From assembly GCF_013387455.1 (NCBI RefSeq), contig NZ_VWNC01000003.1, positions 62,001 to 126,000 of the forward strand: a stretch of 64,000 nucleotides of DNA. Reading direction: 5' to 3'. Source of the stretch: Mariprofundus sp. NF. Its GTDB lineage: Bacteria > Pseudomonadota > Zetaproteobacteria > Mariprofundales > Mariprofundaceae. Positions 1 to 8,404 of the stretch are shown here, one piece after another; positions within the stretch are counted from its first letter, which is position 1; every line of letters begins with the position of its first letter. The notes under the pieces are model-generated. The model had not been told where the DNA came from, searched no databases, and was given only the letters and a program-made list of their open reading frames with translations. The position numbers and the translations under genes are program-made.

Positions 1-106
1 TGACTACTCTGCCATGCTTCAACTGATGACAAAATAGATAAGTTGCAAAGAGGACCCTACGGGGTCAGGTCTACTTTTATACCATCAAGATCGAAACTGA
101 AGACTC

Positions 107-1603
107 TTAATTCTTAATCTGAACATCCATCAAGCCGCGTAGGTTGCCATCCGGCATCGGTTTGAAGCCGCTGATGCGCGGGCCGGAGACGGCAATGACC
201 GGATCATACCAGAGTGGGATATAGACCTTATCCTGCTGCATCTTCTGTTGAATCTTCGCATAGATCAGCTTGCGTTCAGGCTGGCTCTCTCCGGCTGCGG
301 CAGCATCTAGCCAGCTATCCACTTGCGGATTGCTGTAGCGGCCACGGTTGGCACCTTTGGGTGGCCACATCTCAGTGTGCAGAATCCAGCGGTAGATATC
401 GGGATCGGTGATGCCCACCCAGGCGAGAGAGAAGACCTGAAAATCACCGCGTTTGATGCGGGCATAGAAACCGCCCCACTCCAGTGATTCAATCGAAACT
501 TTAATACCAACCTGCTGCCACATCGCGGCAATGGCTGTGGCCAGACGCAGGCGGATCGGATCGGTACTGGTTCTATAGTTGAGCACAAAACGGATGCCAT
601 CTTTATCCCTAGGGAAACCGGCCTGATCAAGCAGGGATTCGGCTTCAGTGAGATCAAACGGGGTAACTGGCAGCGGATTGGAGGCCCAGTGGCTGGCTGT
701 AAGTACTGTTTCGGCAAGGACAGGCAGATCAGAGAAGAGTGCGGCTTTGAGCTTGTTGCGATCCAGCGCCAGTGCCAGTGCTTTGCGAACGCGAACATCA
801 CCTACCACTCTGTCCTGCATATTCAGGCCGATATAGGAGAAGGTGGTGGATGGTGCGGTTTGAATGTTGAGCTGCTTCTGCTCACGAATATAGGGCAGCA
901 GATGCGGCGGCAGATCATTCTGCACAAAGTCGAGTTCACCACGGGTCAGTTTCAGCACCCTTGTGACCGGATCTTTCACACCGTTAAAGCGGATTTTAGC
1001 AACGCTGCCGACGTTTTCCCTGCGCTCAAGGGTGATGCCACTCTCACCCCACTCGGTGAGCTTATAGGGGCCACAACCGATGGTTTTGTGTGCATCATGG
1101 GGCGCAGAGGCGATCGATGCAGGGAGAATGCCTAGATTCAGACGGGTCAGCAGTGAGGCGTCGGGTTTGGAGAGGTGAATGGTGATTTGATGTTCACTAT
1201 CAACTTCAACACGTTCAATAGCAGAAAAACTCGCTTTAAGCGGACTGACAAGTTTGGCATCAATGACCGCATTGAGTGTGGCTGCGACATCGTTTGCTGT
1301 CACCGGGCTACCATCACTAAAGGTGATGCCCTGCTTAATTCTGAAATGCCACAGCAGTGGCTCAGGGTGGCTCCAGCGCTCGGCCAGATCAGCTTCGGCA
1401 TTGAATGATGCATCCAGCCTCAACAGGCCACGATGCAGAAAATCCTGCACACGCACCGATGCAGCATCGGTGGCAAAGCGGGGATCAACCGTGATCGGTA
1501 GCTGTGCCAGCCCCACGCGCAGCAGGTCACGATCACTCTCAGCCTGCTGGCAACCGGCCAGAAGCAGCACACAAAGAATCGACCTTAAGAGAAAAATTTT
1601 CAT
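107..1603 (-). CDS. ABC-type solute-binding lipoprotein, family 5 (peptide/nickel class)
   Basis: Periplasmic ligand-capture protein of an ABC importer of the oligopeptide/dipeptide/nickel class, anchored by lipid to a membrane. Seen: a signal peptide with lipobox LLAGC (acylated Cys at residue 18), then a body of about 480 residues with the family block SDGSPVTANDV and the usual family length. No permease or ATPase gene is beside it, so its partners lie elsewhere and the ligand cannot be named. I start at the ATG at 1603; a TTG at 1604-1606 is the alternative. Neither has a clear Shine-Dalgarno, and a repeat element fills the leader from about 10 bp upstream, so expression may depend on that element or be weak. 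Confidence 0.85.
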   Translation of the reverse strand: MKIFLLRSILCVLLLAGCQQAESDRDLLRVGLAQLPITVDPRFATDAASVRVQDFLHRGLLRLDASFNAEADLAERWSHPEPLLWHFRIKQGITFSDGSPVTANDVAATLNAVIDAKLVSPLKASFSAIERVEVDSEHQITIHLSKPDASLLTRLNLGILPASIASAPHDAHKTIGCGPYKLTEWGESGITLERRENVGSVAKIRFNGVKDPVTRVLKLTRGELDFVQNDLPPHLLPYIREQKQLNIQTAPSTTFSYIGLNMQDRVVGDVRVRKALALALDRNKLKAALFSDLPVLAETVLTASHWASNPLPVTPFDLTEAESLLDQAGFPRDKDGIRFVLNYRTSTDPIRLRLATAIAAMWQQVGIKVSIESLEWGGFYARIKRGDFQVFSLAWVGITDPDIYRWILHTEMWPPKGANRGRYSNPQVDSWLDAAAAGESQPERKLIYAKIQQKMQQDKVYIPLWYDPVIAVSGPRISGFKPMPDGNLRGLMDVQIKN

Positions 1604-1613
1604 CAACAGAACA

Positions 1614-1801
1614 GAGGATGCTTCAATTTTGATTCATGGCAAGGCGTAAGGCGCGCAAAACCGGAGCGTATTGAAATACGTGACTCAGGCATCCACTGCC
1701 TTCGCCCTTCGGGCAATCCTTGATTGTCCAAACGGCTCCTGCCTTTTTGTGAGGATTTGAGCACCGAAGCAACGCAGCTATGGGACAAAAGTGGAGTATT
1801 C
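1614..1801. repeat. Intergenic repeat element with imperfect inverted ends
   Basis: The whole gap between the solute-binding protein start and the rlmD-like stop is a GC-rich element. Its ends are imperfect inverted repeats: GAGGATGCTTCAATTTTG at the left, and on the complement of the right end GAATACTCCACTTTTG, each followed a few bases on by CAT(g/a)GC. Inside are a small hairpin (CGTATT-GA-AATACG, about 1669-1682) and the string CTTCGCCCTTCGGGCA, which recurs at 8261-8276 next to trmL. One strand is open for 66 codons, but that reading frame looks like repeat sequence rather than a protein. It resembles non-autonomous MITE-like repeats; that classification is inference. Confidence 0.55.
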
Positions 1802-1805
1802 ATTT

Positions 1806-3062
1806 TTATATCCGAGTCCAGAGACTCATCGCCTCTACATGCCCTGCCCCGGGAAAAAGATCCAGTGCACGCAGCGCTTTGAACTGATATCCATGCTTTT
1901 TCAGAATAGCACCATCCCTTGCTCCAGCCGCCACATCACAAGAGATCATAATAATCTTTTCCGGCAGCAGACGTGAAATCTGATCACAGATCCGTTTGGC
2001 ACCTCGCCTTGGCGGATCAAGCAGCAGCAGATCAGCGCCGATATAGGGCTCGATATCAAAATCCTCAAAGAGATTAGCCTCTGTAAAGCTGGCTTTAACA
2101 TGCAGCGCTTTGGCATTGGCTGCTGCCGCACGCACACTGGCGGCATTAAGTTCTGCACCGAAGACCTCTGCCCCGCTCGCTGCTGCAAGTGGCAGCGAGA
2201 GATTGCCGATACCACAGAAGAGATCGGCAATACGTCTTGGTTTTCCGGCCCAATCCTGAATCTGGGCAATCAACTCACGGTTCCCTTCAACCTGCCCCTG
2301 CACAAACCCATCCGGGCCAACCGTAACTGCCACATCCAGGTTTCCTGCAGGCAGCTGGTCATGAAGTGGGATAACAGGCTTCTTCAATGGCCGGGTGATA
2401 CCCTGAGCATCCCGCCACCACCACTGCAGAACCAGTGCATCAAGTTCATCGGTGGCAATCGACTCAGGCGGATGCTCTGTTTCGATAATGAGATGAATAC
2501 CATCATTAAGCTGCAATGCCTGCACTGATGCCACACCGTTCAGATGCATATTTTTTTCAATCAGGCGGGCGAGTTGATTAAGCTGAGGTGTGACAACCAG
2601 ACAATCACGATGGCGCACCGGCTGATGGCTGGCAAAGGCTTTAAAGCCAAGAAACAGCCCCGCCCTGTCACTGCCCACTGACCAGCGGACACGCCTGCGA
2701 AAACGATCTTCCTGCCATACAATCGGTAACCACGCCGTATCACTCTTTATGAACGGTGCAAACGCACTTTTCACCCACTCCGATTTCAGTTTGGCCTGAT
2801 CAGAGCCAGAGATTGATTGTAGCGCACAACCTCCACAAAGAGTTGCAACAGGGCAGGCTGGCGTGATGCGCTGATCAGAGGCTTCAAGCACCTCGACAAT
2901 CTCGCCACGCCATACGCCACGCCGCTTTCCAGAGATATGTACGGCCAACTCATCACCGGGCACGGCATTGGCAACCAGCACAGTGTCACCATCTGCATGC
3001 ACCAGCGCCTCACCGCCGGGCAGTATCGGGCCAGCACGCCCCTTCAGGGTTTTACCGATCAT
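1806..3062 (-). CDS. rlmD: 23S rRNA (uracil-C5)-methyltransferase, RlmD/RumA type
   Basis: SAM-dependent methyltransferase that makes 5-methyluridine in 23S rRNA (U1939 in E. coli numbering for RlmD). Seen: N-terminal TRAM-like domain (about 1-60); the four [4Fe-4S] cysteines in RumA spacing (C70, C76, C79, C154); SAM motif DLFCGIGNLSLPLA near 280-293; LLLDPPRRG near 346-354; catalytic nucleophile C375 in ISCD followed by ARD; and the C-terminal GHVE with E410 as the likely base. At 418 residues it is close to the usual 430. It overlaps the upstream methyltransferase gene by 4 bp, so the two are probably co-transcribed. The cluster-type Cys set argues against TrmA; RlmC is less likely because of the TRAM domain. 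Confidence 0.88.
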   Translation of the reverse strand: MIGKTLKGRAGPILPGGEALVHADGDTVLVANAVPGDELAVHISGKRRGVWRGEIVEVLEASDQRITPACPVATLCGGCALQSISGSDQAKLKSEWVKSAFAPFIKSDTAWLPIVWQEDRFRRRVRWSVGSDRAGLFLGFKAFASHQPVRHRDCLVVTPQLNQLARLIEKNMHLNGVASVQALQLNDGIHLIIETEHPPESIATDELDALVLQWWWRDAQGITRPLKKPVIPLHDQLPAGNLDVAVTVGPDGFVQGQVEGNRELIAQIQDWAGKPRRIADLFCGIGNLSLPLAAASGAEVFGAELNAASVRAAAANAKALHVKASFTEANLFEDFDIEPYIGADLLLLDPPRRGAKRICDQISRLLPEKIIMISCDVAAGARDGAILKKHGYQFKALRALDLFPGAGHVEAMSLWTRI

Positions 3063-4204
3063 CGCTGTAGATGATCCAGATGATCAAACTGACTGAGATA
3101 ATCAGGGCGTGCGCTCTCAACCCCTTTTGCCTGTCCCAATATCTTAAACACCTCACCCATGCCGTATGGCATCAATACCCGTTTGGCGTGCGCCATCAGA
3201 TGCATGCTGGCGGCATCATTCTGCATCGCCAGCGACTGCACAAAGGCTTGTACTGATGGTGATTGCGCAAGCCAGCCACCCTGCGACATCCAGAGCAGTG
3301 GAGTCAGACCAACGGCTCTGCCAGCCTTTACCAGCGCCGTGAAATCGACATGGGCTGTGATATCGCGACTGCCGGGATCTTCCAACACATCCTCACTGGC
3401 GGCCTGACCGATATGAGCCATCAGTGAACCCTCACGCCTGCCCTCGCGGTAGTACTCCTGCTGTGAATAGCCGTAATCATTGGTAAAGATAAAACCGCGC
3501 TCAACGATAGCGGCCAACTGCTCTTGCCACTCTTTCAGACCCGGATTCCACTCACTGACATAACCATCCTGCCAACCTGCAATCAGTTCATCTGCAATCT
3601 CTGGCCCATCATCAATAATCTTTTCACCATTTTTCCAATCAAAACCTGCCTCAGTGGCGACCACACCACGCTCATAAAAAGCACCACCTGAGTGAGCAAA
3701 ACAGCGCACCGGAAAGGCATCGGGCAGCTCATTACTGAAAACAATAATATTTTCGCGTGGTTCAACCGCATCAAGTGTGGAGACAACGTCAACGTCAAAA
3801 CCGGATGCGCCAAACAGTTCGATCTGGCGCTGACGCAACTGCGCACTACGCTCAACCGAGATCACAGCTGTGGGTTGCGTCATATTAAACTGGGCGATCA
3901 TGCCCAGCGTTGAAGCCAGTAGTTTGCCGGAACCGGAACCCTGCTCCAGTAGTGTCCACTGCGCCGGCTCACCCAGCTCTTTCCATGCCCAGAAGAGCAG
4001 ATCGGCAAAACCGAGTGATAACCAGGGGCCAAGTTCAGGAGCAGTGACAAAATCCCCTTTTTCACCGAAAACGGTTTTCGATTCGTAATAACCGAGTCCC
4101 GGTTCGTAAAGCGCAGCCTGCATAAATCGGTCAAAAGGGAGGAAACCATCACCCTCTTGAATCCGGTTTTGAATCATCTTATATAACTGTTGATGCTCGG
4201 ACAT
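3059..4204 (-). CDS. Class I SAM-dependent methyltransferase, MidA/NDUFAF7 family
   Basis: Protein-arginine-methyltransferase-like enzyme of the MidA family (DUF185). In mitochondria the family methylates the complex I subunit NDUFS2; the bacterial substrate is not established. Seen: the family's N-terminal signature GYYESKTVFGEKGDFVTAPE (about residues 38-57), glycine-rich SAM loop LEQGSGSGKL near residue 86, and a full length of 381 residues. It is the first gene of a two-gene minus-strand unit with the RlmD-like gene (4-bp overlap) and is divergent from trxA, whose putative promoter begins at its start codon. No complex I gene is visible nearby to support the mitochondrial analogy. Confidence 0.85.
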   Translation of the reverse strand: MSEHQQLYKMIQNRIQEGDGFLPFDRFMQAALYEPGLGYYESKTVFGEKGDFVTAPELGPWLSLGFADLLFWAWKELGEPAQWTLLEQGSGSGKLLASTLGMIAQFNMTQPTAVISVERSAQLRQRQIELFGASGFDVDVVSTLDAVEPRENIIVFSNELPDAFPVRCFAHSGGAFYERGVVATEAGFDWKNGEKIIDDGPEIADELIAGWQDGYVSEWNPGLKEWQEQLAAIVERGFIFTNDYGYSQQEYYREGRREGSLMAHIGQAASEDVLEDPGSRDITAHVDFTALVKAGRAVGLTPLLWMSQGGWLAQSPSVQAFVQSLAMQNDAASMHLMAHAKRVLMPYGMGEVFKILGQAKGVESARPDYLSQFDHLDHLQR

Positions 4205-4206
4205 GG

Positions 4207-4235
4207 TTGACGCTTTTACCCCCCAGGACTAACTT
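4207..4235 (+). promoter_or_regulatory. Candidate sigma-70 promoter of trxA
   Basis: TTGACG (4207-4212) and TAACTT (4230-4235) are separated by 17 bases, in the 60-bp gap between the divergent MidA-family gene and trxA. The -35 matches consensus at 5 of 6 positions and the -10 at only 3 of 6. A Shine-Dalgarno-like AAGAGGAAA follows just before the trxA start. Confidence 0.35.
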
Positions 4236-4267
4236 GTCGTGCAATTCCAATCCAAAGAGGAAATTAA

Positions 4268-4600
4268 ATGTCTTCAGATTTAATCATTCATGTCAGTGAC
4301 GAAAGTTTTGATGCCGATGTACTAAAAGCAGGCGGCCCTGTCGTCGTTGACTTCTGGGCCCCATGGTGCGGCCCGTGCAAACAGATCGCCCCGATTCTGG
4401 ACGAAGTTGCAGGCGAGAAGCAAGGTCAGGTAACAATCGCCAAAATCAATATCGATGATAACCCGAACACGCCGGGCAAATATGGCGTTCGTGGCATCCC
4501 TACATTGATGCTTTTCCGCGACGGCAACGTTCAGGGCACCAAAGTTGGCGCAGTCAACAAAGCCAAGCTCACCGAGTTCATCGACGAGCATCTGGACTGA
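4268..4600 (+). CDS. trxA: Thioredoxin 1
   Basis: Small cytoplasmic dithiol oxidoreductase that reduces protein disulfides with electrons from thioredoxin reductase. Seen: canonical active site WCGPC (C34 and C37), the buried Asp region VVVDFWA before it, the cis-Pro motif GIPTL about 40 residues later, and a length of 110 residues as in E. coli TrxA. AAGAGGAAA lies just upstream of the ATG. It is a single-gene unit ending in a strong rho-independent terminator, divergent from the MidA-family gene. Confidence 0.97.
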   Translation: MSSDLIIHVSDESFDADVLKAGGPVVVDFWAPWCGPCKQIAPILDEVAGEKQGQVTIAKINIDDNPNTPGKYGVRGIPTLMLFRDGNVQGTKVGAVNKAKLTEFIDEHLD

Positions 4601-4620
4601 TTCCAGCGCAATCACATTAC

Positions 4621-4650
4621 AAAGGCAGGGCTAACCCCCTGCCTTTTTTG
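4621..4650 (+). terminator. Rho-independent terminator after trxA
   Basis: Hairpin GGCAGGG / CCCTGCC preceded by AAA and followed by a run of six T. It can serve trxA and, on the other strand, the incoming diguanylate cyclase transcript. Confidence 0.85.
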
Positions 4651-4708
4651 TTTCCATAAAACTGGGACACATCATCTGAACGCCTGATAACACCCAAAGC
4701 AGAGATGG

Positions 4709-6634
4709 CTATTCTGACGATGGATCAACCATAGGATATGAGACCGAACGATTCCTGCCATTCTGTTTCGCGAGATAAAGGGAATTATCGGCACCCTTCA
4801 ACAGCTCCTCAGATGATTGTTTCTCTATCTGACTTAACGATTTGATACCGATTGAAATCGTATATTGAATGCTTTGATCATCATACCTCACCACCATGTT
4901 TTCCACCTTCTGCCGAAGGCGCTCAGCAAAGACCATGGCATTTTCTGGCGATGTTTGAGGGAGAATAATGACAAACTCTTCGCCGCCGTAGCGGGCGCAT
5001 GTATCCACACTGCGAACCAGTCCTTTCATGAGAGTGGCTAACTCCACGAGACAGGCATCACCGGCCTGATGACCATAGGTATCATTGATCTGTTTGAAAT
5101 AATCCAGATCCAGCATCAGCAGAGAGAGCGGTGTCTGGAATCGGATAGCACGCTGCACCTCATCTTCCAGTTTCCGGTTCATGTAGATGCGATTATAAAT
5201 TTCTGTCAGACCATCGATATTGGCCTGCCTCTGCAGCTTGAACTGAAGCTGTTTGCGTTCGGAGATATCGACATGTGTTCCAATTAAGCGTTTATACCCA
5301 TTATCTCCCTTTGCAGATACACCTCTGCCGCGAGCCAGAATATCCACCCAATGCCCATCCTTATGCTGCATTCTGAATTCGACCTCATACTTGGATATTT
5401 TCCCACTCAGGTAATCATCAATAGCTTGTTTTGCTTTATTGATATCATTCGGGTGAACCAGCCGCTCCCATGTGTCAAAGCTGTTTTCCAACTCATCCTC
5501 ACTGTATCCCAACATGGATTTCCAGCGTTTGGAAAAGACAACATCGTTGGTTTTAAGGTTCCAGTCCCACAAGCCATCGCTGGATCCCTCCATGGCAAGA
5601 GAAAACCTCTCTTCACTATCTGCCAGAGCTTGCTCCGCTATTTTTCGCTTGGTTAAATCATGGATAAATGCAAATCCCCTCAGCGCCCCATCAAATGGGG
5701 CCACCGTAGCACTGACCTCCACGCAAACAGTTCTGCCATCTTTGCAGCGGTGTCTGGTTTCAAATCTGGCCCTCCCCTTATCTGCGATATCTTTGATGTG
5801 ATCAGCTACTTCATCAGCTCTTTCTCTAGCCTCCAGATCGGCAACATTCATACGCATCAGCTCTTCTCTGCTGTAGCCAGTTAATTCACAGTAGGCGTCG
5901 TTAACTTCCAGCAGATTGCCGTTTTCATCTGTCATCCAATATCCCTCATTCGCGGTGCGAATAGAGATCCTGTAACGCTTTTCTTGCGCCAGCTTCTCTT
6001 CTTCCAACAGCTTTCTCTCTGCTTCCTGTTTATAAAATATAAAGCCTATACCAATAACGAGTGATACTAAGAGGAAAACAACGGCACCTAGAATTAACCC
6101 AAGGTTTCTGACCTCCTGAGCGATAGCCTGCCTCAGGGTTTCCTCAACCTCCTGTGCCTGTTCCATTGCCTTATTGTAAGAGGCATCAAAAACCTGATCG
6201 ATGGCGCTGCCAATGGCACTATCCTTACCTGGCTCTAAGCGTTGATGGGCAATTTCTTTCAGGTCGTGCAATAAAATAAGAACCTGATTAATTTCCTCAT
6301 GTAAAAGTGGATCATCCAGAGGTATGTATTCCCCTTCATGATTTGTTCCTCCATGCAGCATGGCATTGGCATACCACTCTGCATGATCCAAGTGCATCCA
6401 CACTTCATTGGCATCGACGCTTGGATCACCCTGCACCAGCTCCTCAAACCAGAGGTGGAACTCTGTTGTATGAGTCATGACCTCCTGAGCAGCATCTGCC
6501 AGTGGTACATGGTGGTCTGACATATTTAAGCCGATTCTGAACATCATGAACATGGAGACAGTCATAGCTATCGCGACAGCCACAATCATACTGTAAACCA
6601 GCTTCGGATTAATAATGGAGTTATAAAATCTCAC
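4709..6634 (-). CDS. Membrane diguanylate cyclase with two PAS domains
   Basis: Makes c-di-GMP from two GTP in response to an unknown signal. Residue numbers count from a TTG at 6661: TM helix about 21-45, periplasmic loop about 46-187 rich in His/Glu/Asp, TM about 188-210, a coiled-coil-like Glu/Lys segment 212-230, PAS about 230-340, PAS-PAC about 350-470, then GGDEF. The active-site signature is GGEEF (559-563), an active variant. An inhibitory I-site RSVD lies five residues before it, so product feedback is expected. The start is uncertain. The GTG at 6634 has GGAGG 12 bases upstream and is used here; the TTG at 6661 has no ribosome site. No phosphodiesterase EAL domain is present. Confidence 0.9.
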   Translation of the reverse strand: MRFYNSIINPKLVYSMIVAVAIAMTVSMFMMFRIGLNMSDHHVPLADAAQEVMTHTTEFHLWFEELVQGDPSVDANEVWMHLDHAEWYANAMLHGGTNHEGEYIPLDDPLLHEEINQVLILLHDLKEIAHQRLEPGKDSAIGSAIDQVFDASYNKAMEQAQEVEETLRQAIAQEVRNLGLILGAVVFLLVSLVIGIGFIFYKQEAERKLLEEEKLAQEKRYRISIRTANEGYWMTDENGNLLEVNDAYCELTGYSREELMRMNVADLEARERADEVADHIKDIADKGRARFETRHRCKDGRTVCVEVSATVAPFDGALRGFAFIHDLTKRKIAEQALADSEERFSLAMEGSSDGLWDWNLKTNDVVFSKRWKSMLGYSEDELENSFDTWERLVHPNDINKAKQAIDDYLSGKISKYEVEFRMQHKDGHWVDILARGRGVSAKGDNGYKRLIGTHVDISERKQLQFKLQRQANIDGLTEIYNRIYMNRKLEDEVQRAIRFQTPLSLLMLDLDYFKQINDTYGHQAGDACLVELATLMKGLVRSVDTCARYGGEEFVIILPQTSPENAMVFAERLRQKVENMVVRYDDQSIQYTISIGIKSLSQIEKQSSEELLKGADNSLYLAKQNGRNRSVSYPMVDPSSE

Positions 6635-6769
6635 TTGATACTGAGCCCTCCAGTGAAGCAACCAATTGTGGCCTGAGGGGTATCAACCCTAGCTCTACAA
6701 TCAATACCCTTATCGCTAGTTTAGCATAAATCAGACCATTAAATGTGCGCGATCTATGCGAATAACACG

Positions 6770-6793
6770 GCTTTTAGAGAGCCTGCTAAAAGC
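6770..6793 (-). terminator. Inverted repeat downstream of the 6851-7261 gene
   Basis: Perfect 8-bp arms GCTTTTAG / CTAAAAGC around an 8-base loop. It sits about 60 bp past the stop of the minus-strand gene. No clear T-run follows, so this is a weak or processed 3' end at best. Confidence 0.35.
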
Positions 6794-6850
6794 TTATTGA
6801 CTATAAGTTGTCTGGAAGAGGCTCAATTGCATGGAAGGAGTTCAATCCTC

Positions 6851-7261
6851 CTAATTTATAAATGCAGTGATAGCGCTGGCCAATTCATCTTCACCTTGAG
6901 TAATCCAGGAAATAGCCTCGTTCAATTCTGTGAATATTTTTACATCTTTTCTCTGTTCTAAAGAACTAGCTCGATAGCCTTCAGCCATTCCCTGTAATAA
7001 CGGGGTATCGTTAATGAGTAATGCAAGTAACCACTCAGGTTTATCTCCAATATGATTTGCAACATGCCGGACACCGTGCACAGTTAATTCATCAATATTC
7101 GAAATCTCCCTGCAATCAATGAACTCCTTCATGTCAGGAATGCTCTGAGTTTTCTCAGCATGAGAAGTGACAAGATCTAAGAGCGTTTTATCATCAACCA
7201 CACCAAATAGCTTGATGAGTACAAAACCATGCTCTTCCATGTAATGAGTGCTAAATCCCAT
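6851..7261 (-). CDS. Conserved-looking hypothetical protein, STAS/SpoIIAA-like fold possible
   Basis: Not recognised with certainty. From the ATG at 7261 it is 136 residues with no signal peptide or TM segment. An early beta-rich stretch (HGFVLIKLFGVVDD) is followed by a helix, then a beta strand (KEFIDCREIS), alternating to the end. That pattern is reminiscent of STAS/SpoIIAA-like single-domain proteins, but this is a guess from secondary structure. The frame is open to a GTG at 7354; the ATG at 7261 begins the folded part. No strong ribosome site is visible for any start. It is monocistronic and divergent from the 7528 gene pair. Confidence 0.55.
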   Translation of the reverse strand: MGFSTHYMEEHGFVLIKLFGVVDDKTLLDLVTSHAEKTQSIPDMKEFIDCREISNIDELTVHGVRHVANHIGDKPEWLLALLINDTPLLQGMAEGYRASSLEQRKDVKIFTELNEAISWITQGEDELASAITAFIN

Positions 7262-7527
7262 AGAGACATTATAACAATTCATAATATCATAGAAAAGTTT
7301 TTCCTTTGGCGGGAAAACAGGGTCTGTTTTGAGAGCATGAAATAATAACAGCACCCTTGCGTAGTGAATGATTATTTGTGGCCGAAATTCAAACTATTGC
7401 GTTGGAGAGCGTTGAGACTAAGCCTTTAGGCCGATGAAATCTCCGTTACATATCATTTGCCATGTTTGGCCGGATCGCTCGCTTGATCCAGATTAACGGC
7501 GTATAGTGGTCGGGAAAGGGTTTACTT

Positions 7528-7734
7528 ATGTCGACATTAATAGCCACACCGGGTTTTGAATCACAGCCACTGCATCTTCAAGGTGCAAAGTCAGTGATTC
7601 TGGTTGTTTCATTAATTTCTGCGATATTTGGATGGTTAAATATTAGATTTATTACTGCAAAAAGAGATAACAGATCACCTCATTCGACACCAAATAGCGT
7701 CGAAAATCATTCGAACAGTAAGGGAAAACCATGA
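7528..7734 (+). CDS. Small single-TM hypothetical protein
   Basis: 68 residues with one hydrophobic helix (about 23-43, SVILVVSLISAIFGWLNIRF) and a polar Ser/Asn/Lys-rich cytoplasmic-type tail. No family recognised. Its stop overlaps the start of the next membrane protein by 4 bp (ATGA), so the two are translationally coupled and may form one membrane complex. It belongs with the DUF2391-like gene rather than trmL. Confidence 0.55.
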   Translation: MSTLIATPGFESQPLHLQGAKSVILVVSLISAIFGWLNIRFITAKRDNRSPHSTPNSVENHSNSKGKP

Positions 7735-8126
7735 ACTTAAACTTCAACTCAGAGGATGCCAGCCAGGTTGCAATTGGAGCTTTTGCTTTAGCAGTTCCAG
7801 TTGCGTTCTCTGAAGAGGCATGGAGGCTGGGCGAGACACTTCCTATAACGAATCTGCTAACACTATTTCTTCTCTCTATGTCGTTCCTAACCTTTTACGC
7901 ATATCAAAGTGTATTTCAAGGCAAGGTTAAACACAGAATGCCTGCTTTTTTATGGCGTATAGCCATTGCTTATGCGATTACAGCATTGGTGGTTGCGTTA
8001 GTACTGTTTTCTTTAAATAAATTCCCGTTACTTACAGATACGGTTGTTGCATTTAAACGCTTAATAGTCATCTCTATGCCTGCTTGTATGGGTGCTATTA
8101 TTGTGGATAGCTTTGATAAAGAATAA
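7731..8126 (+). CDS. Integral membrane protein, DUF2391/TIGR02587-like
   Basis: 131 residues with about four hydrophobic helices (roughly 14-32, 43-61, 75-95, 105-124). The segment AFALAVPVAFSEEAWRLGE with a conserved Glu/Trp pair resembles the TIGR02587 (DUF2391) putative integral membrane family, whose function is unknown. Translation is coupled to the preceding 68-residue single-TM protein through a 4-bp overlap. About 75 bp downstream begins the disrupted copy of the trmL 5' end. Confidence 0.6.
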   Translation: MNLNFNSEDASQVAIGAFALAVPVAFSEEAWRLGETLPITNLLTLFLLSMSFLTFYAYQSVFQGKVKHRMPAFLWRIAIAYAITALVVALVLFSLNKFPLLTDTVVAFKRLIVISMPACMGAIIVDSFDKE

Positions 8127-8199
8127 ATACTGAAGAGCAACACCCGAAACGGTTCGTCACTATTGCACTGGATGGCATTCTGACTAAGCCTTCTGTCAC

Positions 8200-8352
8200 A
8201 TGAATACACCTCTACATATCGTCCTCGTTGAGCCTGAGATTGACTCAGGGCATCCAAGCCCTTCGCCCTTCGGGCATGCCTGTGGCACGTCCACAATTGT
8301 ACAGGATAGTACAATTGCACGCGCAAGCGCCCCACAAGGGTGGCGCACATGA
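8200..8352 (+). pseudogene. Orphaned 5' fragment of trmL (first 14 codons)
   Basis: The ATG at 8200 opens a frame whose first 14 residues, MNTPLHIVLVEPEI, are almost the same as the start of the intact TrmL at 8405 (MTPPLHIVLVEPEI). After the 14th codon the sequence changes abruptly into hairpin-rich repeat and stops at TGA 8350-8352. The two copies differ at many third positions but share the 11 identical bases GAGCCTGAGAT (8230-8240 and 8435-8445). No Shine-Dalgarno precedes 8200. Best read as the original 5' end of trmL, separated from its gene by an insertion. Confidence 0.7.
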
Positions 8353-8404
8353 TGTGCGCCATGAATTTGGCGATCCTGCCAAATTGTCCCCCTGGAGGCC
8401 TCTC
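8242..8404 (+). repeat. Hairpin-rich insert between the two trmL 5' ends
   Basis: Consecutive perfect palindromes fill this stretch: CAATTGTAC/GTACAATTG with a 6-base loop (about 8294-8317), GGCGCACAT/ATGTGCGCC with a 1-base loop (8342-8360), ATTTGGC/GCCAAAT with a 6-base loop (8364-8383), and GAGGCCTC near 8395. Its left part repeats the core of the 1614-1801 element (CTTCGCCCTTCGGGCA). It ends with GGAGG, which gives the current trmL its ribosome site. It could act as folded RNA in the trmL leader or as recombination DNA. Confidence 0.6.

Noticed and set aside
1603-1803. 66-codon frame on the minus strand
   Set aside because: It covers a repeat with inverted ends and has no protein-like pattern.
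7383-7527. Possible GEMM-like c-di-GMP riboswitch before the 7528 pair
   Set aside because: A few short matches (AAGCC...GGCC) but no complete conserved core or tetraloop pattern.
8228-8404. N-terminal extension of TrmL (59 residues) in the same frame
   Set aside because: It reads through palindromic repeat sequence, does not match the family start, and the ATG at 8405 has a proper ribosome site.
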